DNA from: Caldibacillus thermoamylovorans
GTDB lineage: Bacteria; Bacillota; Bacilli; Bacillales; Caldibacillaceae
Assembly (NCBI RefSeq): GCF_000751775.1
Contig: NZ_CCRF01000061.1
Span: 62,001-126,000, forward strand
DNA length: 64,000 nucleotides
Direction of reading: 5' to 3'
Shown: piece by piece, positions 8,165-18,300 of the stretch
Layout of the letters: the number at the start of each line of letters is the position of its first letter
Numbering within the stretch: the stretch's first letter is position 1
Notes under the pieces: model-generated
Seen by the model: only the letters and a program-made list of their open reading frames with translations
Databases searched by the model: none
Told to the model about the DNA's origin: nothing
Translations under genes and position numbers: made by a program

Positions 8165-9850
8165 TTAAAATAGGCCGGTGACTTTTCCGCTTTCATCAAG
8201 ATCCATTCCCATCGCTGCAGGGCGTTTTGGTAAACCTGGCATGGTTAACATATCGCCTGCATAAGCAACGATAAAACCGGCACCAACGGAAGGCTTAAAT
8301 TCGCGAATGGAAATCATAAAGTTATCAGGTCTACCGATCTTTGTCCGATCATCTGATAATGAATATTGAGTCTTTGCGATACAAACAGGTACATTTGCCC
8401 AACCGGCATCTTCAATGGCTTGTACCTGTTTTTTCGCTTTTGCTGATAATTTTATCCCGTCGGCACCATATACTTTCGTAGCAATCGTTGTTAATTTCTG
8501 TTCTATTGAATCTGTTACTTCATACAATGGGGCAAATGTTTGGTTGTTGTTATTTTCTGAAAGTAATGACATCATCTTGTCGGCAAGTTCGTTTCCTCCC
8601 CGGCCGCCTTTCTCCCAAACTTCGGTTAAAGCATAAGGAATATTTTGTTCTCGACATAACTTGTCAAAAGTCGCTATCTCACTACTATGATCGCCGGTAA
8701 ACCGATTAAGTGCGACAATATATGGAAGTCCAAATTGTTCCATCGTTTCCACATGTTTTTTCAAATTGGCAAAACCTTGAATCAAAGCTTCCGAATTTTC
8801 TTTATGCAACTCTTTTAAGGGAACACCGCCGTGCATTTTTAACGCCCGGATTGTCGCAACGATAACGACTGCACTTGGATTTAATTCTCCAATCCGGCAT
8901 TTAATATCAAGAAATTTCTCGGCACCTAAATCTGCTCCAAAGCCGGCTTCCGTTATGACATAATCAGCAAGTTTTAAGGCGGTTTTTGTTGCAATCAGAC
9001 TATTACATCCGTGAGCAATATTGGCAAAAGGTCCGCCATGAATAATTGCCGGCGTATGTTCAAGTGTTTGTACAAGGTTCGGCTTAAAAGCATCTTTTAA
9101 TAACAAGGTCAAAGCTCCCTCAACACCCAGATCCTGAACGGTTACCGGTTCATTATGCACAGTAAAAGCGACAACGGTTCGAGCAATTCTTTCTTTTAAA
9201 TCACGGAAATCTTTTGCCAGGCAAAAAATGGCCATCATTTCCGATGCCGCCGTTATTTCAAAATGATCTTCACGGGGAACGCCATTTTTTTCTCCGCCCA
9301 GTCCGATAACGATATCTCTTAAGACCCGGTCATTTAGATCAATGGCCCGTTTCCAAATGATTTTTCTCGGATCAATTCCAAGCTCATTCCCTTGATGAAT
9401 ATGATTATCGATAAAAGAAGCGAGCGCATTGTTGGCAGAAGTAATTGCATGCAAGTCTCCGGTAAAATGGAGATTGATATCTTCCATTGGGACAACTTGC
9501 GACCAACCGCCGCCGCAAGCACCTCCTTTTAATCCCATTACCGGTCCGAGTGATGGTTCCCTTAAAGCAATGATTGCTTTTTTCCCTAATTGCTTTATTG
9601 CATCACCGAGACCAATGGTTACCGTTGATTTCCCTTCACCGGCAGGAGTCGGATTAATCGATGTCACTAAGATTAATTTTCCATTTGAACGATTGTGTAA
9701 ACGACGAATCGCTTCATTTGATAATTTTGCTTTATATGGTCCGTAACATTCAATTTCGTTTTCTGCCAATCCGATCTCTGCGGCAATTTCCCGGATTGGT
9801 TTCATCTTTGCTTGTTGTGCAATTTCAATATCCGTTACAAGGTTTGACAT
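8165..9850 (-). CDS. fhs: Formate-tetrahydrofolate ligase
   Basis: A 561-residue enzyme that makes 10-formyl-THF from formate, THF and ATP, feeding purine and formyl-Met-tRNA synthesis. The P-loop [23 protein letters not shown] and [11 protein letters not shown] are typical of the family, and the length matches. The start is ATG 9850 ([12 protein letters not shown]), with AGGAGG 6 nt upstream; a longer reading frame adds 13 non-conserved residues. It is monocistronic by spacing. The 262-bp leader contains a CCCGC/GCGGG stem (about 9908-9945) but I could not match it to a known riboswitch. Confidence 0.97.
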   Translation of the reverse strand: MSNLVTDIEIAQQAKMKPIREIAAEIGLAENEIECYGPYKAKLSNEAIRRLHNRSNGKLILVTSINPTPAGEGKSTVTIGLGDAIKQLGKKAIIALREPSLGPVMGLKGGACGGGWSQVVPMEDINLHFTGDLHAITSANNALASFIDNHIHQGNELGIDPRKIIWKRAIDLNDRVLRDIVIGLGGEKNGVPREDHFEITAASEMMAIFCLAKDFRDLKERIARTVVAFTVHNEPVTVQDLGVEGALTLLLKDAFKPNLVQTLEHTPAIIHGGPFANIAHGCNSLIATKTALKLADYVITEAGFGADLGAEKFLDIKCRIGELNPSAVVIVATIRALKMHGGVPLKELHKENSEALIQGFANLKKHVETMEQFGLPYIVALNRFTGDHSSEIATFDKLCREQNIPYALTEVWEKGGRGGNELADKMMSLLSENNNNQTFAPLYEVTDSIEQKLTTIATKVYGADGIKLSAKAKKQVQAIEDAGWANVPVCIAKTQYSLSDDRTKIGRPDNFMISIREFKPSVGAGFIVAYAGDMLTMPGLPKRPAAMGMDLDESGKVTGLF

Positions 9851-10112
9851 GTTTTTCCTCCTCAATCTGTCATTAAAATATATCTTCAACCATTGGGAAA
9901 ATCACTATCCCGCTAATTGTTAGGTAAATAATTGGACGCATGCGGGAATTCCCTCTTCCGGTTATTTTCCTCATGGACTTAACATAACAGACTTACAAAA
10001 AAATACGATAAGCCTATTTTAACATGACATTTTCTGACAAGGAACATCGTTTTTTCATCATTGCTTGAATTTTCTTCCTAATAATTGGAGAAAGTAAGAA
10101 TGAGGTGAGAAT

Positions 10113-10337
10113 ATGGAAGAAATTGTCGCTGTGGATAGAAACTATAAAGGTGAAATTATTAGTTTTCAAACATCCACCGGAAGAGTGATTTCTTATCAAA
10201 AAGCAATGGACGAAATTATCGAAGGTCGCATTACCGGAGTGGAAATCGTGGAAGCTCATGATGATGACAAACCACTTATCATTAATTCAAATCATCCGGA
10301 TGACGAATCTTTTGTCAATTACCCACCGATATTCTAA
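10113..10337 (+). CDS. DUF3892 family small protein
   Basis: 74 residues, with the IVAVDRNYKGEIISFQTSTGRVISYQKA segment typical of DUF3892 proteins. These are small acidic beta-rich proteins of unknown function common in Firmicutes. Gene start ATG at 10113, preceded by GAGGTGAG. It is divergent from fhs and convergent with mntR. The C-terminal tail DDKPLIINSNHPDDESFVNYPPIF is acidic. No partner is evident. Confidence 0.8.
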   Translation: MEEIVAVDRNYKGEIISFQTSTGRVISYQKAMDEIIEGRITGVEIVEAHDDDKPLIINSNHPDDESFVNYPPIF

Positions 10338-10473
10338 ACAGGAAAATTCTATAATTAATTCATTTTGCCTCACCACAATGTTCTTAAACTGTTGAACTTT
10401 AAAGTTTTTTGAATGGTATATTTATTTTAAACAAATAACTTATGAATAAAGTGGAGGACGATTAAAAATTATG

Positions 10474-10893
10474 TCAATCCTCCATTTTGTTCTGCATTCG
10501 GTTTAATTCTTCCAAACGTTCCGGATTTTCTTCAAAATACTGGACTAAGTCTCCAATGCGGTCAATTGCATTCCAGCTGAGATGGTGCTCAATCCCTTCA
10601 ACATCATGATAAATATTTTCCTCTGCAACACCGATCATTTTCAAAAATTGTTCAAGTAATTCATGACGATATACTAACCGCTTACCTGTCTTTTTTCCTT
10701 TCGGTGTTAAAATCAGGCCGCGGTATTTTTCATAAATTAAATACTCATTTCGATCAAGTTTTTGAACCATTTTCGTCACGGATGAGGGATGAACGGAAAG
10801 TGCTTCGGCAATATCGGAAACCCTTGCATACCCTTTATTTTCAATCAATAAATATATTTGTTCAATATAGTCTTCCATGCTTGGTGTCGGCAT
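10474..10893 (-). CDS. mntR: Manganese-responsive transcriptional regulator MntR
   Basis: 139-residue DtxR-family repressor controlling Mn(II) uptake and efflux. The B. subtilis metal ligands are all conserved in place: D8 and E11 in [10 protein letters not shown]77, E99, E102 and H103 in [12 protein letters not shown] winged HTH ([22 protein letters not shown]) occupies residues 25-46. The start MPTPSMED is set at ATG 10893 with GGAGG 7 nt upstream; the frame is open further but that extension is non-conserved. The stop lies in a TGGAGGA/TCCTCCA stem (about 10462-10494) that may act in termination. Confidence 0.96.
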   Translation of the reverse strand: MPTPSMEDYIEQIYLLIENKGYARVSDIAEALSVHPSSVTKMVQKLDRNEYLIYEKYRGLILTPKGKKTGKRLVYRHELLEQFLKMIGVAEENIYHDVEGIEHHLSWNAIDRIGDLVQYFEENPERLEELNRMQNKMED

Positions 10894-11177
10894 TTTATTT
10901 CCTCCACAAAATCGTATACATATAATATATATTTTACTATAATTCCATGGTATTAACAAGATTTGCCATTGTTTTGCCTTTTTTGTCAAAGGTGTTAATG
11001 TTTTTCCAATATCCTCTGAAACATCTCTTCCAGTGCCTGAATTTTCTTGACTATGAATACGCTTTATTGTATATTAAATTTAATCAAGAAATGTGATGCA
11101 ATCCTTTTTTGTATTCGTTTTTTGAGAAATAATTTTTATTGACACTTTGGTGTCGGGAGAGTTTAGGAGGAAGAAAA

Positions 11178-11378
11178 ATGCAAAACGGTAAAGTAAAATG
11201 GTTTAACAATGAAAAAGGCTATGGTTTTATTGAAGTTGAAGGTGGAAATGATGTATTTGTACACTTCACCGCCATTCAAGGTGACGGGTACAAAACACTG
11301 GAAGAAGGGCAAGAAGTTTCTTTTGACATTGTGGAAGGAAATCGTGGACCTCAAGCAGCTAATGTTGTGAAATTATAA
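11178..11378 (+). CDS. cspD: Cold shock protein, CspD-like
   Basis: 66-residue OB-fold nucleic-acid chaperone with RNP1 KGYGFIEV and RNP2 DVFVHFTAI. The sequence differs by only a few residues from my memory of B. subtilis CspD. ATG 11178 has AGGAGG 8 nt upstream. A small GACAC-TTTG-GTGTC hairpin (11141-11154) precedes the ribosome site in the leader and might contribute to temperature control, though this is inference. The gene ends in a strong terminator. Its place beside ypeQ/ypeP is as in B. subtilis. Confidence 0.95.
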   Translation: MQNGKVKWFNNEKGYGFIEVEGGNDVFVHFTAIQGDGYKTLEEGQEVSFDIVEGNRGPQAANVVKL

Positions 11379-11414
11379 ATTAAAATTCATATAAATAGAA
11401 CAGTGAATCATCTA

Positions 11415-11441
11415 GGCTGGTTGTTAAAGACCAGCCTTTTT
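11415..11441 (+). terminator. Rho-independent terminator of the cold-shock gene
   Basis: GGCTGGT, an 8-nt loop, ACCAGCC, then TTTTT. Confidence 0.92.
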
Positions 11442-11447
11442 GGTGCA

Positions 11448-11550
11448 TTAAGAAAGTATAATTTCCCAACAAAAAACGACCATTCTACGCAGTTGAGAAT
11501 TTTCAGGCTTTTCGGTCAGGCATAAACTTTGTTCTATAGGCTCGGACACC
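11448..11550. repeat. Degenerate, inverted third copy of the 13605/49649 intergenic repeat
   Basis: Reads TTAAGAAAGTATAATTTCCC and later TATAGGCTCGGACA. By eye this aligns with the reverse complement of the repeat at 49649-49773 (TTAAGAATGTATAAATTTCC ... TAAAGGCTCGACAGT), with many mismatches and gaps in the middle. Confidence 0.45.
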
Positions 11551-11554
11551 CCCT

Positions 11555-11764
11555 TTATGACAGTTTCCTGCCTGTCTCTTTTAATTTCATCCCGACAGTA
11601 CAATGATTGATACAAAAGCTATGGGCAAACCTTCTCCCTTTTTCTTTTTTAAAAAATTGAAAAACAAAACAGCCGTCACATATTTTTAACAATTCATCGA
11701 TCTCTTCCAGCAATGCCTTTCGTTCCTTGTCAATCGCTTCATCCGACATGATCTTTTTCATCAT
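11555..11764 (-). CDS. ypeQ: Small zinc-finger protein, YpeQ-like
   Basis: 69 residues with a C-x2-C ... H-x-F-C-x3-C arrangement (ICDGCF, HSFCINHC), the zinc-binding pattern of the YpeQ family (C2HCIx2C finger). The ATG immediately follows the TAA of the upstream ypeP gene, so the two are almost certainly co-translated. Likely a cytoplasmic zinc protein; function unknown. The order cspD-ypeQ-ypeP supports the name. Confidence 0.8.
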   Translation of the reverse strand: MMKKIMSDEAIDKERKALLEEIDELLKICDGCFVFQFFKKEKGRRFAHSFCINHCTVGMKLKETGRKLS

Positions 11765-12430
11765 TTATTCTTCATCACCTAATTTCTGTTTACTTTCGAT
11801 CATTACTTGTTTTAATGCTTGACGTGCCAATTTGTCAGCTTCTTTATTATCATTCCGGTTTATTGGTTCATACACCGGATGAAAGTTCAACTTTTTCACC
11901 AATCTTTCAATCCGATCCAGCCAGCGATTAAGATTTTCTTCGTAACATGGCCATTCACCGCGCAGTTGCATTAACAACCCTTGACTGTCCCCTTTTATTA
12001 TTACTTTTTTTCCGGCAATTGGGAACTCACCTAATCGTTTGACGGCATAATGGAGAGCACAATATTCAGCCTCATTGTTCGATTTCAAACCTTCCACCCG
12101 TTCATTCCAACGTTCGCGGTACTGCTGAGCGCCTTGTTTATAATAAAGGACGACACCGATTCCTGTCTCGTCGGTTTCTTTATTGTAACTGGCATCAAAA
12201 TACAAGAGAAATTCATCCGGTTCTTGTTCAAGCCTTTGAAGAACTTTTTTCACTTCTTTTTTCGTCCATGATATTCCTGTTTCATCTTCAAACGACATGT
12301 TTTTTACCCGACCGGTTTTTTCCAAATCCTCGGCTATTTCCAAAAGAACATCGTCTTTGATCCATTCAGAAATAAAGTTCGTTTCTGTTTTATTTTTATT
12401 ATAATAGTCCCATTTTATTTTAAATTTCAT
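11765..12430 (-). CDS. ypeP: RNase HI-like protein, YpeP family
   Basis: 221 residues. The C-terminal about 140 residues form an RNase H fold with all four acidic positions: D in YFDASYN, E in NNEAEYCAL, D in IKGDSQG and D in NKEADKLA. The N-terminal 70 residues are specific to this family. Many proteins of this group are annotated reverse-transcriptase-like, after the RNase H domain of RT. In Bacillus, YpeP has been reported without clear RNase H activity despite the conserved acids, so activity should not be assumed. Stop TAA is directly followed by the ypeQ ATG. Confidence 0.85.
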   Translation of the reverse strand: MKFKIKWDYYNKNKTETNFISEWIKDDVLLEIAEDLEKTGRVKNMSFEDETGISWTKKEVKKVLQRLEQEPDEFLLYFDASYNKETDETGIGVVLYYKQGAQQYRERWNERVEGLKSNNEAEYCALHYAVKRLGEFPIAGKKVIIKGDSQGLLMQLRGEWPCYEENLNRWLDRIERLVKKLNFHPVYEPINRNDNKEADKLARQALKQVMIESKQKLGDEE

Positions 12431-12679
12431 CTTCTCATCCCACAGTTTATTAGAAATAGATTTTATAAATTTTATGGTTCATCCATGCAAGCTTTAAGTT
12501 TGGTATCAATCTTTCACAAACTAAAAAATATCGGTTTAAAACTTAGAGTGACATTGATAAAATGGAAATAATTATTTGAATAACATTATCATAAACAGGT
12601 ATACATTTTTTATTCAAATAAAAACCTTTCAAAAGCTACTATTTATAAAATATAAATAAACATTCGAGGGGGGTTTCAA

Positions 12680-13603
12680 GTGAACAAGAAATACATTGCA
12701 GATTTCACCTTATTATTCGTAGCATTTGTTTGGGGAACAACATTTGTCGTTGTACAGAATGCAATCTCATTCTTACAACCTCATACCTTCAATGCTGTTC
12801 GTTTTTTTATGGCCGCACTTCTCTTATCCGTTTGGTTAGTTGTTTTTCGCAGGGATGAAATAAAAGCAATCAATAAAAAACTTTTACTTTCCGGAATGGC
12901 CATCGGTTTTTGGCTTTTTATCGGCTATGCATGCCAAACCATTGGTCTTGTTTATACAACCTCGTCTAAAGCCGGATTTATAACCGGTTTAAGCGTTGTT
13001 CTTGTCCCGCTATTATCTTTTTTTATTTTAAAAATCAAACCGGGGATTTATGCAATCATCGGTGTTAGTATCGCAACTGTTGGGCTTTACTTATTAACAA
13101 TGTGCGGAACTGCTATATTAAATATCGGGGACTTGCTTGTATTTTTTTGTGCGATCGGTTTTGCCATGCAAATTATTTATACAGGTAAATATTCATCGCA
13201 ATATCCTTCTCTGTCATTAACCATTATCCAAATTAGTTTTGTCGCAATATTGTCAAGTGTTTGTGCATTTCTGTTTGAGGATTGGCAAAAAGCAATCCAA
13301 CCTGAAATTCTGTTCCAAAGAGAAGTTGTTATTGCTTTAATGGTTACAAGTTTTCTAGCAACTGCTTTTGCGTTTTTGGTTCAAACCTATTTTCAAAAAT
13401 ACACTTCAGCGACCCATACCGCATTAATTTTCGCAACTGAACCTGTATTTGCTGCCCTTACCGCATTTCTTTTTGCCGGTGAACGAATGTCAGTCGGCGG
13501 TATTATCGGCTCAATCTTTATCTTACTCGGGATGATCTTCGCTGAGTTCCCGAGCAAACGAAAAAAAGCGGCAGAAAATACGATTCAAGAAAAAGCCGTT
13601 TAG
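12680..13603 (+). CDS. EamA/DMT-family transporter, 10 membrane segments
   Basis: 307 residues in two EamA repeats, each of about five hydrophobic helices: the first opens LLFVAFVWGTTFVVV, the second LLVFFCAIGFAMQII. It has the GTTF/AL-FATEPVFAALTAF features of the drug/metabolite transporter superfamily and a short basic C-terminal tail. The GTG start at 12680 follows GAGGGGGG. The substrate cannot be deduced. Monocistronic by context, with a repeat element directly after the stop. Confidence 0.88.
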   Translation: MNKKYIADFTLLFVAFVWGTTFVVVQNAISFLQPHTFNAVRFFMAALLLSVWLVVFRRDEIKAINKKLLLSGMAIGFWLFIGYACQTIGLVYTTSSKAGFITGLSVVLVPLLSFFILKIKPGIYAIIGVSIATVGLYLLTMCGTAILNIGDLLVFFCAIGFAMQIIYTGKYSSQYPSLSLTIIQISFVAILSSVCAFLFEDWQKAIQPEILFQREVVIALMVTSFLATAFAFLVQTYFQKYTSATHTALIFATEPVFAALTAFLFAGERMSVGGIIGSIFILLGMIFAEFPSKRKKAAENTIQEKAV

Positions 13604-13604
13604 T

Positions 13605-13733
13605 AAAGAAAACTCGGCGAATGCCTAGCCTTTAGGCAACGGAAAATCCGCAGTTACACTTATACATAAATCCTAAAATTTTCCACTCGGCGAATTCGCA
13701 TCTTTGTTGGAAATTTATACTTTCCTATTAGCC
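13605..13733. repeat. Interspersed intergenic repeat, copy A
   Basis: Starts AAAGAAAACTCGGCGA and contains AGCCTTTAGGC, CTTATAC, CGAATTC and GGAAATTTATAC in the same order and spacing as the copy at 49649-49773. It begins 1 bp after the EamA stop codon. Confidence 0.85.
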
Positions 13734-13777
13734 AAGATTTAATCCCCGACTTAAGAACTTCGATCGGGGACTATTCT

Positions 13778-14053
13778 TTATAATAATTGCTTTTGTTTTA
13801 TAAATTGATATGCTTCGCGTTTATCCTGAATATTTTCGCTCTTTAACGTTTCAAGTAGTGATAAATAAAAACTGCCGTCAAATCGTTTTTGCACTTTTAA
13901 AGTCATTTCAATGGCAATTTTTACTAATTTCTCATTTGCATTCGCATAGTCCATTCCAAAGTAGATAAACCCTATTGCGTCTTCTTTAAATTGAAAACCT
14001 TTCCCTTGTAAATTGCGAATATATTCTCCTACAGCTTCTTTTTCAGTACTCAT
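13778..14053 (-). CDS. Small conserved protein, probably DUF6123 family
   Basis: 91 residues beginning MSTEKEAVGEYI; the segments DAIGFIYFGMDYANA and KVQKRFDGSFYLSLLE resemble my memory of DUF6123 proteins found only in Bacillaceae. Mostly helical, no membrane segment. ATG 14053 is preferred over an in-frame TTG three codons upstream because AGAGG lies 9 nt before it. Function unknown. Confidence 0.65.
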   Translation of the reverse strand: MSTEKEAVGEYIRNLQGKGFQFKEDAIGFIYFGMDYANANEKLVKIAIEMTLKVQKRFDGSFYLSLLETLKSENIQDKREAYQFIKQKQLL

Positions 14054-14195
14054 TTTAATCAACCTCTAACATGCTTTTATATTCAATGCTAGGAAACCTA
14101 TTTTCGATCATGTCACTTATCTTATGCTTGTTCGATGAAGATCGTTAAATAATTTTTATCAAAGCGAAAATACTACAAATGGAGGTGAATGAAAC

Positions 14196-14324
14196 ATGTC
14201 CGGCAGAAATCGCGGAACAAAAGCACTAGGTGTCAATCCACAAGGGTATGGCCAGGATGATACGATGACCCATGATCCGAAAAGCAAATTGGAAAATGCG
14301 GCAAAAAAGAAAAATACAAAATAA
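14196..14324 (+). CDS. sspL: Small acid-soluble spore protein L
   Basis: 42 residues, the length of B. subtilis SspL. It shares the order of a basic N-terminus, GVNPQG, HDPKSKLEN and the C-terminal AKKKNTK. SspL-type minor SASPs are packaged in the spore core and are normally made in the forespore under sigma G. AGGTG precedes the ATG. It lies divergent from the DUF6123 gene and converges on the exonuclease gene, sharing a terminator with it. Confidence 0.82.
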   Translation: MSGRNRGTKALGVNPQGYGQDDTMTHDPKSKLENAAKKKNTK

Positions 14325-14334
14325 TTTTTTCCTA

Positions 14335-14396
14335 AAAAGGCTGTTCACAGGAATCCTCATGCTTTCCTGACGATTAGATTACTGAACAGCCTTTCT
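14335..14396. terminator. Bidirectional terminator between sspL and the exonuclease gene
   Basis: AAAGGCTGTTCA pairs with TGAACAGCCTTT (arms 14336-14347 and 14383-14394), with an inner CAGGA/TCCTG stem; T-rich on both strands. Confidence 0.85.
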
Positions 14397-14401
14397 ATGA
14401 A

Positions 14402-15310
14402 TTACCCTACATGCGTTTCTTCATGCCAGTCTTCCAACATTGTTAAGATCCGTGACATTCCTTTAATATCAAGTTGTTTCAGTTTTTCTCCCCAACCTTT
14501 CTGAAAAAAGCGGATCTTTGCGTCGTCAAAATGAAATTCTAACGGAACATCCAGCTTAATTTCTGCCAATTTTTTTGATAATAATAAGGAGTCCATATCT
14601 GTCTCAATCTTTTTTCGTTGTCCGGGTGATAATTGAGCCAGCGATTCCAATAAGTTCTCAACTGAAGTATATTCTCGAATCAATTTTTCGGCTGTTTTCG
14701 GACCAATTCCTCGAACCCCCGGATAAAAATCACTCGTATCCCCGGTCAAGCCCTTTACATCGATAAATTGACGAGGATGATAACCTCTTTCATTTATAAA
14801 AGTCTCCTTTGTTTGGATATCATAATTACCGAATCCTTTTTTTAATAACACAACGGAAATATGGTCATCTAATACTTGCAAGATGTCATGGTCTCCGGTT
14901 ACGATGACAACATCTGCTTTATCTTTGCTGCGAGTGGAAATCGTCCCTAAACAATCATCCGCCTCAAAGCCGGGGATTCCTATATTAGGAATCGAAAAAG
15001 CTTCGACCACTTCTTTTGCTAAATCAAATTGTGGAATCAATTCATCCGGTGGTGCTGCTCTGTTCCCTTTATAATCACTGTATAACTCATTGCGGAAAGT
15101 TTTTGCACCCATATCCCAGCAAACAGCTAAATGGGTCGGGCGAAAACGGTTAACCGCCGTAAACATATGTTTTAAAAAGCCGTTTACGCCGTTTGTCGGA
15201 ATACCTGAGTCATTAAACATAAATTGACCGGATGGACTTGTTGCATAAAAAGCCCGGAACAAAAGAGCCATCCCATCGATTAACATTAATTTCGATTGTT
15301 TATTGTTCAA
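14402..15310 (-). CDS. ypcP: 5'-3' exonuclease, YpcP (FEN) family
   Basis: 302 residues, a free-standing relative of the DNA polymerase I 5'-nuclease domain that processes RNA primers and flaps. Acidic metal-site segments are visible: MLIDGMALLFRAF, WDMGAKTFRNELYSDYKGNR, GFEADDCLGTI, VTGDHDILQ and GLTGDTSDFYPGVRGIGPKTA (H3TH motif). The start is TTG 15310, 6 nt after GAGGTGA. It follows dynA by 47 bp on the same strand, as in B. subtilis ypbR-ypcP, so they are likely co-transcribed. Confidence 0.93.
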   Translation of the reverse strand: MNNKQSKLMLIDGMALLFRAFYATSPSGQFMFNDSGIPTNGVNGFLKHMFTAVNRFRPTHLAVCWDMGAKTFRNELYSDYKGNRAAPPDELIPQFDLAKEVVEAFSIPNIGIPGFEADDCLGTISTRSKDKADVVIVTGDHDILQVLDDHISVVLLKKGFGNYDIQTKETFINERGYHPRQFIDVKGLTGDTSDFYPGVRGIGPKTAEKLIREYTSVENLLESLAQLSPGQRKKIETDMDSLLLSKKLAEIKLDVPLEFHFDDAKIRFFQKGWGEKLKQLDIKGMSRILTMLEDWHEETHVG

Positions 15311-15357
15311 TCATGTCACCTCAAACGTTATCTATAAGAAATTTCAAACCTCAAAAA

Positions 15358-18300
15358 CTAACTTTGATTCACAGATAATAATTCTACCTCATTTAAACGA
15401 TTTTTTAAATGGCCAATATCGATTTTATCATCCAAAATCGACAACCAGCCTTCATATTGTTCCGCTATCTCACTGCGTATTTGTTCAATCATTTCGGCAA
15501 ATTGCTGTTCCAAAATGGCAGTAAAATGGGTGGAAAGAGCCGCTTCATTTTTTGCTAAGTTTGCTTTCATCTGTTCCTGCAAAATGGCTTGAATCATTTC
15601 AGCCATCTGTTTTTTCTCATTCTTTTCAAAAAATGTCCGTGTATTTTTGAACCCGGCTAAAGCTTTGGTAAAAAGATCAAGAGGAAGATCTTTTAATTCG
15701 TTTTGAAAAACAACGGTTTCGACTCGATCTGGCTCATATAACGAAAAAGAAAGATTCCCATTTATTTTTAGTAATTGTTGTAAAAGCTTTTCATATATTT
15801 CTTTTAGTTTCAATGATAAAAAGTTTTCCAACCGCAATGAAGTAGCCCTTAACTCCTGTGCCAAGTCAAAACCAACCGAATGAAGTAATTCTTTCATTGC
15901 TTGATGTAAAGCTTGTTTCGCCTCATGACCGCTTCCTTTTATTGTAGCCGGATTAAACGCCTCTTTGAAAAAGTCGTTGAATCGATAATTCGTCCGTTGA
16001 TAAATATAATAAATGAGTTCTTTTAATTCCTCGTTTACTTGTTCCTTTAAAATGGAGGAGGTGTAGGTACGAATCGATTGTTCAGCTGTCTCTTTTTCAG
16101 ACCTTAATGTTTCTCTTTTTTCTTCTTTCATCTGTTCATCTGTACTTGCTGTTTCAATAAGGTGTTTCAACCGATCCACCGCATGTTCCCATTCCGATTG
16201 ACCCGCTTGCAAAGTGATTTGTCCTAAATCATTCGTAATAAATTGATAAAAATCTTGTTCGAACAGCGGGAAACGGGAACCATGTTTTTCACCGGTCTGT
16301 TTTTCTTTTAAAGCATTTTGACTGGAAACGGGGTAAATTTTCGCATTTCGTATACCATAGGTCAACAATTGCTGTTCTACATATGAAAGAACATCTTGCA
16401 GTTCCTCTTCTGTGTTGGCAAGATCAATGGCGTTTACGATAAAAAACATTTTATCAAGGGCAAATTGATCCTTTACTCTGCCAAGTTGTATCAAGAATTC
16501 GCGATCTGCTTTCGAAAATGCATGATTGTAATAAGTAACAAAAACAATCGCGTCCGCTTTCTTGATATAATCAAAAGCAACATCCGTGTGTCGTGCATTA
16601 ATCGAGTCGGCTCCCGGTGTATCTACAAAAGCTATCCCCTCATTCGTTGCCTCTGATTCATAATAAAAATCAATTGCTTCAACAAAACAGGATCGTTCTT
16701 CCAAAGCCACAAATTGTTGAAATTCTTCAAGACCAACCGTTACCTTTTCCCCTAATTGATGTTTAAAAACCGGATATCCTTTGGCAAAAGCAGTCAAAAA
16801 AGAAGTTTGTGTTTGGAATAATTGTTTCCTTTCGATTCGTTGGGTGATTTTCCCAACAATCGATACAGCTTCTTCCAAATTTTTTGCATCAATGTCAAAT
16901 TTTTCCAATGCTTCATTTACATCCGCCAACATTTGCTCTTCCCTTTTTAACGTAACAACACCGGTTTTTGTCGGGTGTTCGTCATTTGCCGGCAGGATTC
17001 GATTTATTGCGGCGGTAGTCGGATTCGGCGAGACCGGTAATATTTTCTCCCCAACAAGCGCATTGGCAAAAGATGATTTACCGGCACTGAAAGCACCGAA
17101 TAAAGCAACGGTAAATTGCTTTTGATTCAACCGATTAGCCCTTTCAATCAACTGCTTGCGAATTTTGTCCATATTGGGAATATCTGTCAACAATTCCGCT
17201 GTTCTTTCCAATTTCTGAATGATTTTTTGTTGTTCAAGATGAAAAGCAAAAGATTGCCCGGTACTTGCTTTTTTAACAGTTTTCGTCTGATCATTTTGTG
17301 GTTCTTTATTTTCCTTATTCACTTCCAAAGGTTCCTCAACAATCCCATTCACTTGTGACTCGGTATAAACAATCGTTTGGATCTCCTCAACAGTATCACG
17401 GTCCAATTGAGTATTTTCACGGTTCATAATCGTCAATAACTGATCTTTTACAAATTTATATTCTTTATCCATTTGATCCAGTTCATTTTTAGCTGATAAT
17501 AAATGTTGTCGTTCCTGATGTTTTCGTTTTATCCCGTCCAGTTCGGTTTCAAGTGTTTCTAACAATACCGTTTCAATTTTTGCCAAAAGATTATGACTGA
17601 TTGAGATAACATATTTCTTTAGATTATCGGCTACTTCATTGGTAAAATGTAAAACGGATTCCCCGGTCACAAGAGCACCCGGTTTGACGGCATTTTCAAT
17701 ATGTTCATTTTTAACAGGAATTGTCAGTTTTTGAACTTGACTTTCAATCTCGAATGGTTGAATATTGTACTGTTTTAAAGTCGACAGGAACAGTTTTTTC
17801 AAATGAACACTAAGTTGAGTATCAACCGTTTTTTGTAGTGCCTGATAAAAAAAGTCGAATCTTGCCTTTCTCACTTCTTCCGTTTTTTTCTTGGAAAAGA
17901 ACAGTCCGACTTTAAAATCTTTTTGTACCGATTCTAAATATTCTTTGGCCAATTCACGGGTTTCTGCCGGCATTAAATAGGCATTTTTTAACATTTCCTG
18001 GATATCTGCAATCATTTGATCCCGGAAATTTTGTAACCCGGATTCTTTTATCTCTATTTCTTCTTGCAACTGTTTTAAATCGGCCTCCAGATGGTTTTGT
18101 TCTTCAACAGTTATGGACGATAGGATTTGTTCGAGCTCGTTCCTTCTCATTTCTTGATCTTCTGAAACCTTGCGCAAATGTTCTTCCATGACTAGCCTGA
18201 GCGATCCTTCCAATGGTACCGGCTCTTTTTTCGCAAAGATATGTCTAAGTTCCTCAACCATGCTAGTTAATTCATTGTGTGGATGATCAATTTCTTTCAA

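Noticed and set aside
8415..9876. Several plus-strand frames opposite fhs
   Set aside because: They mirror codon structure of fhs and lack ribosome sites.
9851..10112. ZTP or folate riboswitch before fhs
   Set aside because: I found only a simple stem; the conserved pfl and THF motif cores are absent.
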